A stretch of DNA of 64,000 nucleotides from Chryseobacterium defluvii (GCF_003634775.1 NZ_RBXB01000001.1:1116001-1180000), one strand, 5' to 3'; counted from the stretch's first letter, positions 1 to 8,744 are shown. Numbers and translations: made by a program. Notes: a model not told the origin generated them from the sequence alone.

Positions 1-2
1 TT

Positions 3-35
3 TCAAGATTGAAAGAAATGTCTGAAAAACCTTAA
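3..35 (+). CDS. Possible 3' end of an upstream gene (partial)
   Basis: An open frame entering from the left edge reads SRLKEMSEKP and stops with TAA at 33-35. It is compatible with the C-terminus of a small SRPBCC or VOC protein next to the following VOC gene. It is too short to identify and could be chance. Confidence 0.3.
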   Translation, partial: SRLKEMSEKP

Positions 36-73
36 TAAATACAACGTAAAACTAAATTTAAAAAAGAAACATT

Positions 74-523
74 ATGGCAGTAGTAAACGTTTACTTAACA
101 TTTAACGGAAACTGTAAAGAAGCATTTGATTTTTACAAATCAGTTTTCGGCGGAGAATATCCTTATATTGGAACTTTCGGAGAAATGCCTCCATCAGAAG
201 AGTGTGGCGAAATGTCTGAAGAAGATAAAAACAAGATCATGCACGTTTCCCTTCCGATCTCTAAAGAAACTGTTTTAATGGGAAGCGATACAGGAGGTGA
301 GTGGGCTCCAAGCTTCGTACAGGGAAATAATTTCTCAGTTTCTGTAGGTGCAGAATCTAAGGAAGAAGCGGATAAACTATTTGCGGGCCTTTCTGCAGGC
401 GGGAAAGTAACAATGCCAATGGCAGATACATTCTGGGGAGCTTATTTCGGAATGTTTACCGATAAATTCGGGATCAACTGGATGGTAAATTATGATGATC
501 CTGCAAAAATGCAACATTCATAA
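74..523 (+). CDS. VOC family protein, PhnB/YjdN-like
   Basis: The 149-residue cytoplasmic protein has the glyoxalase/bleomycin-resistance fold. The N-terminal beta-strand and helix (NGNCKEAFDFYKSVFGG, about residues 11-27) is typical of the PhnB/YjdN subgroup, and a conserved-looking His sits at residue 57 in KIMHVSLPI. The length is normal for the family. Members are dimeric and often have no assigned substrate, so no reaction is claimed. It is followed by a strong terminator at 559-590 and therefore looks monocistronic unless the fragment at 3-35 belongs to the same transcript. Confidence 0.88.
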   Translation: MAVVNVYLTFNGNCKEAFDFYKSVFGGEYPYIGTFGEMPPSEECGEMSEEDKNKIMHVSLPISKETVLMGSDTGGEWAPSFVQGNNFSVSVGAESKEEADKLFAGLSAGGKVTMPMADTFWGAYFGMFTDKFGINWMVNYDDPAKMQHS

Positions 524-558
524 TATTCATATTGTATATACGCGATATAGGTAAAAAT

Positions 559-590
559 AACTGACGGACTTTTCCGTCAGTTTTCTTTTT
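559..590 (+). terminator. Rho-independent terminator after the VOC gene
   Basis: A stem of AACTGACGGA / TCCGTCAGTT with a CTTT loop is followed by TTCTTTTT. Confidence 0.85.
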
Positions 591-633
591 ATAATACATT
601 TGTATAATCATAAAAACAATTAAAAATACAAAG

Positions 634-1029
634 ATGAAATTCACTATTGAACAAATTAAAACAGCACATCAGAAAGTAAAAAGCGGAGAGGATTTCCCTC
701 AATATATCAAGGATATCAAAAAATTAGGAGTTTCTTACTATACTTCTTACGTAGCCGATGGAAATACAGCATATTTTGATACGGAAAATGAATCAGTTTC
801 TACAGGAAGTAAATATGATACCCGGGTTATTTCACAAAATACGGATATTGAAAATTTCAAAACCAGATTACAACTGCACCAACAAGGCGGAACAGATTAT
901 CTGACTTTTTGCAAAGATTGTGCAGATAATGGTATTGAAGGCTGGAAAATGGATTTGAATGCAATGACCTGTACCTATTTTGATAAAGAAGGAAATGAAG
1001 TTTTAATAGAACAGGTTCCGTCGCTATAA
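634..1029 (+). CDS. DUF1398 family protein (YbcV-like)
   Basis: A 131-residue soluble protein resembling the DUF1398 family (E. coli YbcV type). It has an N-terminal helix MKFTIEQIKTAHQKVKSG, the segment GVSYYTSYVADGNTAYF in the middle, and a C-terminal half containing GIEGWKMDLNAMTCTYFD. Cysteines occur in FCKDC and MTC. Full-length for the family. The function of the family is unknown to me. No partner gene is evident: a terminator precedes it and 138 bp separate it from the next gene. Confidence 0.8.
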   Translation: MKFTIEQIKTAHQKVKSGEDFPQYIKDIKKLGVSYYTSYVADGNTAYFDTENESVSTGSKYDTRVISQNTDIENFKTRLQLHQQGGTDYLTFCKDCADNGIEGWKMDLNAMTCTYFDKEGNEVLIEQVPSL

Positions 1030-1167
1030 ATTGTTTATATAAGAAGATTAATTCAATTGTAAACGAACGGGAAAAATTTTCATAAAAAATATTTTTTTCT
1101 TATTATTGATAATTCATATTGATTTTGATTAATATGATAGACAGGAGTAATAAATTAAAAATAAATT

Positions 1168-1842
1168 ATGAAGATTGTAAAGCTACTGGCTTTGGTTATT
1201 TTCAGCTTGGGGACAACATTTTCCTTTGCTCAGAAAAATGATCTTGGGGCTTGGTATATGTATTTCGGGAACAATAAAATCAGTAAAAAATGGAATTGGC
1301 ATAATGAGATCCAGTATCGTAATTTTGATGCCGTTGGAGATCTGGAGCAGCTGCTGATCCGTACCGGGATTGGATATGATCTGACTGAAAACAATAACAA
1401 TGTTTTGCTTGGATACGGTTTTATATTAAGTCAGCCTTATGTAAACGGAGAGAAAACTGAAAATATCGAACACAGGATTTTCCAGCAGTATATTACCAAG
1501 CAGCAATTCGGAAGGTTTAATCTTCAACATCGTTACCGCTTGGAAGAACGTTTTTTAGAAGATGATTTCAGGATGAGGTTCCGGTATTTATTAGGCGTAA
1601 ATATTCCGATCAATAATAAAGAAATGCTGCCGAAAACCTTTTATGCATCTGCATACAATGAGATATTCCTGCATTTTGACAGTCCGGTTTTCGACAGGAA
1701 CAGAGTATACGGAGCGTTAGGATATGTGATCAATAAAAACATGAGAATTGAAGCCGGATATATGAACCAGCTCCAGGAAAATAAAAACCGGGGCCAAGTT
1801 CAGATCGGGTTCTATAATAATATTCCGTTCGGTAAAAATTAA
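1168..1842 (+). CDS. DUF2490 domain outer-membrane protein
   Basis: A 224-residue protein with a signal peptide of about 21 residues ending in FAQ, leaving Gln at the mature N-terminus. The rest is a run of alternating aromatic and polar beta-strands (for example LLIRTGIGYDLTE, VLLGYGFILSQPYV, FNLQHRYRLEERF), as expected for the DUF2490 beta-barrel of Bacteroidota. The final strand ends in a hydrophobic pattern near NNIPFG. It is probably an outer-membrane protein of unknown function. It lies 67 bp upstream of the bestrophin-like gene in the same direction, so the two may be co-transcribed. Confidence 0.82.
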   Translation: MKIVKLLALVIFSLGTTFSFAQKNDLGAWYMYFGNNKISKKWNWHNEIQYRNFDAVGDLEQLLIRTGIGYDLTENNNNVLLGYGFILSQPYVNGEKTENIEHRIFQQYITKQQFGRFNLQHRYRLEERFLEDDFRMRFRYLLGVNIPINNKEMLPKTFYASAYNEIFLHFDSPVFDRNRVYGALGYVINKNMRIEAGYMNQLQENKNRGQVQIGFYNNIPFGKN

Positions 1843-1909
1843 AATTTCCACTCTGTTGACAGGCTGGTTCAAAAAATAGTAATAAAATAAACTTAAAACC
1901 AAAACACGT

Positions 1910-2914
1910 ATGCATTCAGGAAAAAGATTTGGAGCTTTCGAGTTCATGATGTGGACCAGGAGAAGTATTTATGCCTTAACGATTTTAGCAGCAATTCCAA
2001 CGGTACTTTATTTCTGCGGATGGAAATTTCTCGCTTTTCCGTGGCAACCTATTGCTATTATGGGAACTGCAGTAGCCTTTATTGTGGGATTTAAAAATAA
2101 TGCGAGTTACAGCAGGCTTTGGGAAGCAAGGCAGATTTATGGAGCCATCATCAACGACAGCAGAAGTTTCGGATATATTCTGAGAGATGCGCTTGCAGGA
2201 AAAAATCCCGGTAAAGTAAAAGAGATGTTCATGCGTCATTATGCATGGTTAACGGCACTTCGTTTTCAGCTTCGTGAACCGAGGGCCTGGGAGAATATGA
2301 ATACGCCACAATTCGATGAATATGCAAGAAAATATGAAATTCCCGAAAGAACTTCCAAATTAGATGACGAACTGAAAAACTACCTTTCGGAAACAGAGCT
2401 TCAATATATTTTGAGCAAAAAGAACAGAGCAACCCAGTTGATGGCAAGTCAGAGCAAAATATTGTCTGAGGCTTATACAACCGGAGAGATTAATGATTTT
2501 CAATGGACGCAGATCAACCAGCAATTAGTAAAATTTACCGATAACCAGGGAAAAGCGGAGAGAATTAAAAACTTTCCTTATCCGAGGAATTTTTCTTCCA
2601 TTACGACCTATTTACTGCTATTGTTTATCGTTTTTGTGCCTTTCGGCCTGCTGAAAGAATTTGATAAATTAGGAGAAGGTACTTTCTTTGAGGGAATTAC
2701 CTTATGGTTCAATATTCCGTTTTCGTTATTGGTGACATGGTGCTTTCATACCTTGGATAATGTAGGTGAAGCCTCAGTCAATCCATTTGAAGGGAGTGCG
2801 AACGATGTTCCGATCACTCAGATCAGCCGTACCATAGAAATTGATATGAGAGATATGCTGGATGAAGCGGATCTTCCGCCGGCGATCACTCCGAAAAATA
2901 ATATTGTGCTTTAA
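1910..2914 (+). CDS. Bestrophin family ion channel (YneE-like)
   Basis: A 334-residue inner-membrane protein. Two hydrophobic segments near the N-terminus (about 22-60) and a pair near residues 225-280 match the bestrophin / UPF0187 topology. Characteristic segments are GFKNNASYSRLWEARQIYGAI after the first hairpin and NPFEGSANDVPITQISRTIEIDMRD near the C-terminus. Bacterial members such as KpBest form pentameric channels, mostly cation-selective. Ion selectivity here cannot be read from the sequence. The next gene, 64 bp downstream, is a Na+/H+ antiporter, so a shared role in ion homeostasis is a reasonable inference. Confidence 0.9.
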   Translation: MHSGKRFGAFEFMMWTRRSIYALTILAAIPTVLYFCGWKFLAFPWQPIAIMGTAVAFIVGFKNNASYSRLWEARQIYGAIINDSRSFGYILRDALAGKNPGKVKEMFMRHYAWLTALRFQLREPRAWENMNTPQFDEYARKYEIPERTSKLDDELKNYLSETELQYILSKKNRATQLMASQSKILSEAYTTGEINDFQWTQINQQLVKFTDNQGKAERIKNFPYPRNFSSITTYLLLLFIVFVPFGLLKEFDKLGEGTFFEGITLWFNIPFSLLVTWCFHTLDNVGEASVNPFEGSANDVPITQISRTIEIDMRDMLDEADLPPAITPKNNIVL

Positions 2915-2978
2915 AGACAGATAATTTCTTTTTATCTGCCTTAGAATTCAGATTTTAATAATATAAAGAGAAATAATA

Positions 2979-4592
2979 ATGATTCATAATTATGTCATAA
3001 TATCCATAGCGGTTTTATTATCCGTGATGATATTGGTAATGATTGGTCAGAAGCTCAGGGTGGCATATCCTATCTTTCTGGTTATTGCAGGTTTATTAAT
3101 AAGCCTTATCCCCGGAATGCCGCATATTGAGATAGAACCGGATCTGGTTTTTCTGATCTTTCTGCCCCCGATTCTGTTTGAAGCAGCCTGGTTTACATCG
3201 TGGCAGGATTTTCATAAATGGAGAAAGCAGATTTTTTCAATGGCTTTCGGATTGGTTTTCCTTACTTCGATTGTTGTAGCCTATCTTTCATCTTCCATTA
3301 TTCCTGGGCTCACCGTTGCAATGGGCTTTCTGTTGGGAGGAGTAAATTCCCCACCCGATGCGGTAGCAGCCACTTCTATATTAAAACACATGAAAATTCC
3401 TAAAAAGATAACCTCTATTTTGGAAGGAGAAAGCCTGATCAACGATGCATCCAGCTTAATTGTCTTTAAATTTGCTTTAGCGGCCGTTATTTCCGGACAG
3501 TTCATCTTCGGAGAAGCAGTGAAAGATTTTTTTAGCATGGCAATCGGCGGGATTGCGGTAGGAGTAGGAGCAGGGCTGCTTTTTGGAGCCTTACTAAGAA
3601 TTATCCCCTCCAATTCCAATATCGATACGGTAATTACCCTGATCGTTCCTTACATTATGTATATCGGGGCAGAACATTTTCATTTTTCAGGAGTATTGTC
3701 CGTAGTGGCAGGAGGCTTATTGATGTCTTATAACTCCCATTGCTATTTGAGCCACACCTCAAGAATCCAGTCCGGGAACGTATGGAGTGTTTTGATATTT
3801 CTGATGAATACATTGATCTTCATTCTTATCGGATTAGAACTTCCTGTTGTTGTTGCAGCGATGAAAGAGTATACTATTTCGGAAGGTATTTTTTACAGTG
3901 TGGTTATTGGAGGAGCTATTATTCTTACCAGAATATTATATAGCTATGCGTTAATGTATTTTCCGAGAATATGTTCAAAGGAATTAAGGATGAAAGTCCC
4001 GAAACCGGATTGGAGAGAACCGTTTATCATCAGCTTTGCAGCAATGAGGGGAGTAGTTTCATTGGCAGCGGCACTTTCTATTCCCGCATTTTTACCTAAC
4101 GGAGAAGCATTTCCGCACCGTAATATCATTTTATTCGTCACTTTCGTTATTATTTTAATTACCTTAGTAGGACAAGGATTGTTGCTGGCCCCGATCTTAA
4201 AATGGTTGAAAATTGATGATGCAGGAAGCGAACTGCCGGAAGAAAAGCAGGAGGTGATTCTGATGAGAAAGTTAAAAGAAACTGCCCTGCATAAACTGGA
4301 TAATGATTTTTCTGAGCTGGCAGAAAAAAATAGCCTGGTTCGTCATCAGAAGCATAAACTGGAAAATGAAATGATGCTGATGGCAGATAAAGCCCAGTGT
4401 ATGGCTTCTACGGGTGATTATGTAGCGGCGTTCAATGAAAATAAAGACGTTCTCCGCCAGATTATACAGGCACAGAGAAATGAGCTGCACCGCATGAAAA
4501 GAGAAAAAATATTCGATGATCATGTGATGAGAACCATTGAAATGCAGCTGGATTTTGAAGAAGCTAAAATCACCGGATTCTCACATAGCTAA
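2979..4592 (+). CDS. Na+/H+ antiporter, CPA1 family
   Basis: A 537-residue polytopic membrane protein with about 12 predicted helices (residues about 5-405) and a soluble, charged C-terminal tail of about 120 residues rich in Glu and Lys. Family motifs are present: NSPPDAVAAT (the Asp expected in the ion-binding site) and EGESLINDASSLI on adjacent helices, plus AMRGVVSLAAALSIP. It exchanges cytoplasmic Na+ (or another monovalent cation) for H+, supporting pH and salt homeostasis. The cytosolic tail probably has a regulatory function. It lies 64 bp after the bestrophin-like gene and 24 bp before an SRPBCC gene, so a multigene transcript is possible. Confidence 0.93.
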   Translation: MIHNYVIISIAVLLSVMILVMIGQKLRVAYPIFLVIAGLLISLIPGMPHIEIEPDLVFLIFLPPILFEAAWFTSWQDFHKWRKQIFSMAFGLVFLTSIVVAYLSSSIIPGLTVAMGFLLGGVNSPPDAVAATSILKHMKIPKKITSILEGESLINDASSLIVFKFALAAVISGQFIFGEAVKDFFSMAIGGIAVGVGAGLLFGALLRIIPSNSNIDTVITLIVPYIMYIGAEHFHFSGVLSVVAGGLLMSYNSHCYLSHTSRIQSGNVWSVLIFLMNTLIFILIGLELPVVVAAMKEYTISEGIFYSVVIGGAIILTRILYSYALMYFPRICSKELRMKVPKPDWREPFIISFAAMRGVVSLAAALSIPAFLPNGEAFPHRNIILFVTFVIILITLVGQGLLLAPILKWLKIDDAGSELPEEKQEVILMRKLKETALHKLDNDFSELAEKNSLVRHQKHKLENEMMLMADKAQCMASTGDYVAAFNENKDVLRQIIQAQRNELHRMKREKIFDDHVMRTIEMQLDFEEAKITGFSHS

Positions 4593-4616
4593 GTAGAAAA
4601 AGTAAAACATAAAAAT

Positions 4617-5042
4617 ATGAGTGTTCCCATTGTTGTAGAATATAAAGTAAATGCCCCCATAGAAAAAGTATGGAAAGCGTTAACAGATAAAAAGGAAATG
4701 AAATCCTGGTATTTTGATATACCGGATTTTGAATTGGCTGAAGGTAAACAATTTAACTTCTATGAACCCGGAGATGCTAAGAAATATCATCACCAATGTG
4801 AAATTTTAGAAATTATTCCCCATCAAAAACTCCAACATTCATGGGCATATCCGGAATTTTCTAAAGAAAAAACCATAGTAACCTGGGAAATCAATGCTGA
4901 AGATGATGGTACTTTGATCAGACTGACACATGAAGGAATAGATAATTTTAAAGATCTGGGAGAAAGCTTTTCAAGGAACAGCTTTACCGAAGGCTGGAAC
5001 GGAATTATCGGACAAAGTTTGAAAACGTATCTGGAAAAATAA
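4617..5042 (+). CDS. SRPBCC / AHSA1-like domain protein
   Basis: A 141-residue protein with the START/Bet v1-type fold as in the AHSA1 (Hsp90-activator homologue) family. It starts with a strand and helix YKVNAPIEKVWKALTDKKEMKSWYF, has the core W-Y-F-D-I-P-D and LRLTHEG-like segment (IRLTHEGIDNF), and the long C-terminal helix GWNGIIGQSLKTYLEK. Such proteins have a hydrophobic ligand cavity and usually no assigned ligand in bacteria. The start ATG at 4617 lies 24 bp after the antiporter stop. An 18-bp perfect hairpin overlaps its stop codon. Confidence 0.87.
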   Translation: MSVPIVVEYKVNAPIEKVWKALTDKKEMKSWYFDIPDFELAEGKQFNFYEPGDAKKYHHQCEILEIIPHQKLQHSWAYPEFSKEKTIVTWEINAEDDGTLIRLTHEGIDNFKDLGESFSRNSFTEGWNGIIGQSLKTYLEK

Positions 5043-5079
5043 TAATTGGGCGCAAAGCGAAGCTTTGCGCCCAATTATT
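5041..5079. repeat. Perfect 18-bp inverted repeat overlapping a stop codon
   Basis: The arms 5041-5058 and 5062-5079 are perfectly complementary around a GAA loop, with the core GGGCGCAAAGC / GCTTTGCGCCC. There is no long T-run, so it may be a REP-like palindrome or an mRNA 3' protector as well as a terminator. The left arm includes the last two bases of the SRPBCC gene. Confidence 0.85.
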
Positions 5080-5100
5080 ATCATATATCACTAATAGCAA

Positions 5101-5484
5101 ATGGCAACATACACTGCACTTCGTCCCATTCTTTGGACAGAAAACCTGGATGACACCATCGGTTTCTATATCCATATATTGGATTTTTCTCTTTTGGAGA
5201 GAAATGATGAATGGCAATGGGCTTCCCTTCGTAAGGACAATGTTTCTATCATGCTTTCAAAGCCCAATGAACATGAAAATTTGAAAGGAACAGGCTTTAC
5301 AGGATCATTTTATTTTAATGTAGATAACGTGGATGAACTTTGGGAAGACCTCAAAACAAAAACCAAAATCTGTTATGAGATAGAAACCTTCGAATGGGAT
5401 ATGAGAGAGTTCGCGATCTATGATAATAACGGTTATATCTTACAATTCGGGCAGCCTGTACATGAAATTGGTAAAGCGGAATAA
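5101..5484 (+). CDS. VOC family protein (bleomycin-resistance/glyoxalase type)
   Basis: A 127-residue single-copy VOC domain. The N-terminal module (ALRPILWTENLDDTIGFYI) and the C-terminal module (FAIYDNNGYILQFGQP) have the paired beta-alpha-beta-beta-beta pattern of bleomycin-resistance-type proteins. The Asn-Asn-Gly turn followed by a hydrophobic strand is the usual C-terminal signature. Substrate unknown. The gene lies 58 bp past the SRPBCC stop, beyond a large hairpin, so it probably starts its own transcript. It is unrelated in detail to the VOC protein at 74-523. Confidence 0.85.
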   Translation: MATYTALRPILWTENLDDTIGFYIHILDFSLLERNDEWQWASLRKDNVSIMLSKPNEHENLKGTGFTGSFYFNVDNVDELWEDLKTKTKICYEIETFEWDMREFAIYDNNGYILQFGQPVHEIGKAE

Positions 5485-5491
5485 AATTTGC

Positions 5492-5499
5492 TATTTTTG
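5492..5499 (+). promoter_or_regulatory. Bacteroidota-type -7 element for the first glutaminyl cyclase
   Basis: TATTTTTG fits TAnnTTTG. A TTG at 5468-5470 sits 21 nt upstream as a -33 element. The preferred start codon lies 21 nt downstream. Confidence 0.55.
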
Positions 5500-5520
5500 G
5501 GGAAAATATTTAGAAATTCA

Positions 5521-6543
5521 ATGAAAAGAAATATCATAGCAGGTTTTGCAGCAATTTTATTGTTGGCGTCTTGTAACAAGGATGAAAAAATCCTGAACAG
5601 TCTGAGTGATTATAACAATTCAATGGAAGGTAAAGGATATCACTTTGGAGACAAGCTTGCCCTTCCGAAAGAGGTTACGGAGAACGCGGAAAGCATTACC
5701 ATCAGTTTCGGAGATAAGGAAACTTCCGATCTGACGATTGACCCTAAATTTTTCACCCTTGGAGATAACGCCGTAACATTCAATATCAAATCTAAAGGTG
5801 GCGAAATATTGAATCAGGATGCTACCATCAATGTTTTCGCAAAAAGCCCTGAAAAAAATCTTTCTTATCAGATTGTTGCTGAATATCCTCACGATCCTAA
5901 AAATTTCGTACAAGGATTTCAGATTGAAGGAAATACCATTTATGAAAGTGACGGGCAGAATGGATCTTCCCAGATCCTGAAATATACATTAGGTACTACC
6001 ACTCCTTTAGCTTCAACCAAGCAGGCTCAGGAAGACTTTTCCGAAGGAAGTACGATCGTGGGTGATAAAGTATACCAGTTAACATGGCAAAGTAAAAAAG
6101 GATATGTATATGATAAGAATTCCCTGAAATTGTTATCTGAATTCTCATATCCTAATGTACTGGGAGAAGGGTGGGGATTAACGTATGATGGAAAAAACCT
6201 GATTGCATCGGACGGCAGCAAGCTGTTATATTTCCTTGATGCTAAAGATCCTTCCAAATTGGTAAAACATATTGCCGTTGCCGGAAGTTCTCAGGCTTAT
6301 GACCAACTGAATGAGCTGGAATACCATAATGGCTTTATCTATGCGAATGTTTGGCAGAAACCGGTTGTATTAAAAATTAATCCGGCTAATGGTGAAGTGG
6401 TAGGGAAATTTGATTTTACGGAGATAGCCAAGCAAAATACCAAAGGAAGCGATGATGTGTTGAACGGAATTGCCTTTAAAGGGGAAAATATGCTGATCAC
6501 AGGAAAAAACTGGTCGAAGATTTACGAAGTGGCTGTTAAATAG
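5521..6543 (+). CDS. Glutaminyl-peptide cyclotransferase lipoprotein (copy 1)
   Basis: A 340-residue glutamine cyclotransferase (PF05096-type beta-propeller). It converts N-terminal Gln of exported proteins to pyroglutamate. The ATG at 5521 is chosen over the upstream frame opening at 5488 because it gives a clean lipoprotein signal, MKRNIIAGFAAILLLASC, with the lipobox Cys at 18. The propeller begins near residue 110 (VAEYPHDPKNFVQGFQIEG) and contains GEGWGLTYDG and LNELEYHNGFIYANVWQK, all typical. The protein is probably anchored in a membrane facing the periplasm. It is followed by a near-identical paralogue. Many proteins encoded in this window have Gln after their signal peptide, giving the enzyme plausible substrates. 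Confidence 0.9.
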   Translation: MKRNIIAGFAAILLLASCNKDEKILNSLSDYNNSMEGKGYHFGDKLALPKEVTENAESITISFGDKETSDLTIDPKFFTLGDNAVTFNIKSKGGEILNQDATINVFAKSPEKNLSYQIVAEYPHDPKNFVQGFQIEGNTIYESDGQNGSSQILKYTLGTTTPLASTKQAQEDFSEGSTIVGDKVYQLTWQSKKGYVYDKNSLKLLSEFSYPNVLGEGWGLTYDGKNLIASDGSKLLYFLDAKDPSKLVKHIAVAGSSQAYDQLNELEYHNGFIYANVWQKPVVLKINPANGEVVGKFDFTEIAKQNTKGSDDVLNGIAFKGENMLITGKNWSKIYEVAVK

Positions 6544-6557
6544 TCTTACAAATAATA

Positions 6558-6597
6558 AAAATAAATGGCGTTCTTTAAGAACGCTATTTATTTTTTA
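6558..6597 (+). terminator. Terminator between the two glutaminyl cyclase genes
   Basis: A 15-bp stem (AATAAATGGCGTTCT / AGAACGCTATTTATT, one G-U pair) is followed by a T-run. The ATG at 6565 lies inside its left arm, which argues against that codon as the start of the next gene. Confidence 0.8.
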
Positions 6598-6617
6598 GCA
6601 ACCAGAATAAATTTTGC

Positions 6618-6625
6618 TAATTTTG
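6618..6625 (+). promoter_or_regulatory. -7 element for the second glutaminyl cyclase
   Basis: TAATTTTG fits TAnnTTTG. Its local context (AATAAATTTTGCTAATTTTG) closely matches the region upstream of copy 1, as if the promoter was duplicated with the gene. Confidence 0.5.
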
Positions 6626-6642
6626 AAGCATATTCGAATTCG

Positions 6643-7665
6643 GTGAAGAAAAATTTAATAGCAGGTTTTACGATAATTATATTGCTGATATCTTGTCATA
6701 AAGAGGAGAAGATTCTTGATATTTTAAGCAATTATAACAGCTCAATGGAGCTTCAAGGCTATCATTTTGGTGACAAGCTCGAACTTCCTGAAGAAGTAAA
6801 GAAGAACGCCGAAGCTATTTCTATTACCCTTGGAAATAAGGAAACCTCAAATCTGATGATTGATCCCGTTTTTTTTACACTTGGAGACAATAAGGCGATT
6901 TTCAATATCAAAACAAAAAACGGTGAAAGCTTAACCCAGGAGGCAACTATTAATGTATTTACTAAAAATCCCGAAGAAACAATTTCCTATCAGATAGTGG
7001 CAGAATATCCGCATGATCCTGAAAATTTTGTCCAGGGGTTTCAATTGGAAGGCAATATCATTTACGAGAGTGATGGTGGGAAAGGAGTTTCAAAGCTTTT
7101 GAAATATGCATTAGGAGCCACAACGCCGTTGGCGTTAACCAGGCAGCGTGAAAAGGACTTTTCGGAAGGATGTACTATTGTGGGTAATAAGATCATTCAG
7201 TTGACCTGGCAAAGTAAAAAAGGATATGTATATGACAAGAATTCTTTGAAATTACTTTCGGAATTTACCTATCCGAATCTGTTGGGAGAAGGATGGGGGC
7301 TGACGTATGACGGAGAAAACCTGATTGCATCAGACGGAAGCAAGCACTTGTTTTTCCTCGATCCTGAAAATCCTTCCCGATTAGTTAAAACGGTTGCTGT
7401 TGCCGGGAATACCCGTACCTATACCCAATTAAATGAACTTGAATATCATAATGGATTTATCTATGCAAATGTGTGGGGGAAACCTGTTATTTTAAAAATT
7501 AATCCTGACAGTGGGGAAGTTGTGGGAAAACTAGATCTTAGAGGAATTGCCAAAAAGAATACGAAAGGCGAGAATGATGTATTAAACGGCATAGCCTTTA
7601 AAGGTGAAAATATGTTGGTTACAGGTAAGAATTGGACTAAGATTTATGAGATTGCCCTGAAGTAA
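6643..7665 (+). CDS. Glutaminyl-peptide cyclotransferase lipoprotein (copy 2, GTG start)
   Basis: The tandem paralogue of the preceding gene, alignable along its whole length, with the same propeller segments (VAEYPHDPENFVQGFQLEG, GEGWGLTYDG, LNELEYHNGFIYANVWGK). A GTG at 6643 is preferred over the ATG at 6565. From the GTG the protein has 340 residues, exactly like copy 1, and begins VKKNLIAGFTIIILLISC, a proper lipoprotein signal. The ATG lies in the terminator stem of copy 1. The predicted reaction is the same: cyclisation of N-terminal Gln on exported proteins. Divergence is spread over the length, which points to an old duplication rather than an assembly artefact. Confidence 0.88.
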   Translation: MKKNLIAGFTIIILLISCHKEEKILDILSNYNSSMELQGYHFGDKLELPEEVKKNAEAISITLGNKETSNLMIDPVFFTLGDNKAIFNIKTKNGESLTQEATINVFTKNPEETISYQIVAEYPHDPENFVQGFQLEGNIIYESDGGKGVSKLLKYALGATTPLALTRQREKDFSEGCTIVGNKIIQLTWQSKKGYVYDKNSLKLLSEFTYPNLLGEGWGLTYDGENLIASDGSKHLFFLDPENPSRLVKTVAVAGNTRTYTQLNELEYHNGFIYANVWGKPVILKINPDSGEVVGKLDLRGIAKKNTKGENDVLNGIAFKGENMLVTGKNWTKIYEIALK

Positions 7666-7738
7666 TTAAAATTTAATCAATTTTGATCTTTGTAAAATAA
7701 AGATGTAAATTGGCTGCGATTGTACTTAATAAAAGATA

Positions 7739-8707
7739 TTGAAATTTATATATATCATATTGTTCTCTCTTTTCTGTTCATTATCTGCACAGAAAGCCAT
7801 TCCATTGGATACTTTGAAGTTGAAAGAAGCAAAAGATATGCTTGCTGATGACTATGGAAATCTTTATATCTATAAAAATAAAGACTTCAGTCTTACCAAA
7901 TATGATTCCTTAGGAAGGCAAATCGGAAAAATGATGCTTACGGTTCCTTTTAAAATACAAAGTGTGCAAAACCCTTTGAGTGTCCCACTATTTTCAGAAA
8001 ATGCCCAGGAACTCAAACTTGTGGACCAGAATCTTAATGAGATTCAGAAAGTGGATTTCAAACAAAAATTCGGATTCATCAGAATGGCTTATGCGGAGGA
8101 TCTTCAGCAGCTCTGGCTTCTGGATGACAGCATGAAACGCCTGATCCAATATAATTTCAGAAATGAAACCACCATCAATTCTTATCCTTTTGATGCAAGC
8201 TTTGATGACCTGGTAGATCTTCTTGTATTTGAAAATAAGGTATATATCCTTACGAGAAAGAGCCTGAAAGTTTACACCTTAAAGTTTGAAAAACTTTTTG
8301 AAGCACCTTTGGAAAACGGAAAACGGTTCAGAAGAGAAAACGAATTTATTTTGGTCATTACCCATAACGCCATATTAAAATACGTTCCTGAAAAAGAATT
8401 AGTGAAAATTTTTGAAGATCCGGATGCACAAATTGTGGATAAAAACACCCTTTCTTTTTTTGAAATCAAAGCCAACAACCTTTATCTTTACAGCCTTGAA
8501 AATAATAAAGAAAAGAAGGAACAGGCACAGCCTGAACCTGAACAGAAAACTACAGAAAAACCAATGGAGCAATCAGCAGAGAAACCTGTTGAAGCTATAA
8601 AAGAAACTGTAGAGAAAACCGAAGAAAACTCTAAAGAGAAACCGACGGAAAACAGCTTGGAAAAACTTATTCAGGACACTTCGGAAGTTCAGTCTTCGGG
8701 TATTTAA
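7739..8707 (+). CDS. Secreted hypothetical protein with Glu/Lys/Pro-rich tail (TTG start)
   Basis: A 322-residue protein. The TTG at 7739 is the only start giving the obvious signal peptide MKFIYIILFSLFCSLSAQ with Gln after the cleavage site. Residues about 25-250 contain repeated short strands (LADDYGNLYIYKNKDFSLTKYDSLG, RLIQYNFRNETTINSYPF) that suggest a beta-propeller. The last 70 residues are low-complexity, rich in E, K, P, Q and T, and probably disordered. I do not recognise a family. It lies 37 bp upstream of the deoxynucleoside kinase gene and may be co-transcribed with it. Confidence 0.75.
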   Translation: MKFIYIILFSLFCSLSAQKAIPLDTLKLKEAKDMLADDYGNLYIYKNKDFSLTKYDSLGRQIGKMMLTVPFKIQSVQNPLSVPLFSENAQELKLVDQNLNEIQKVDFKQKFGFIRMAYAEDLQQLWLLDDSMKRLIQYNFRNETTINSYPFDASFDDLVDLLVFENKVYILTRKSLKVYTLKFEKLFEAPLENGKRFRRENEFILVITHNAILKYVPEKELVKIFEDPDAQIVDKNTLSFFEIKANNLYLYSLENNKEKKEQAQPEPEQKTTEKPMEQSAEKPVEAIKETVEKTEENSKEKPTENSLEKLIQDTSEVQSSGI

Positions 8708-8744
8708 TTGTTGAGTTAATATCAAAAAAACAGTAAGGAAAAAT

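Noticed and set aside
6565..6642. ATG at 6565 as start of the second glutaminyl cyclase
   Set aside because: It lies inside the terminator stem of copy 1, would put 26 unrelated residues before the lipoprotein signal and breaks the equal length of the two copies.
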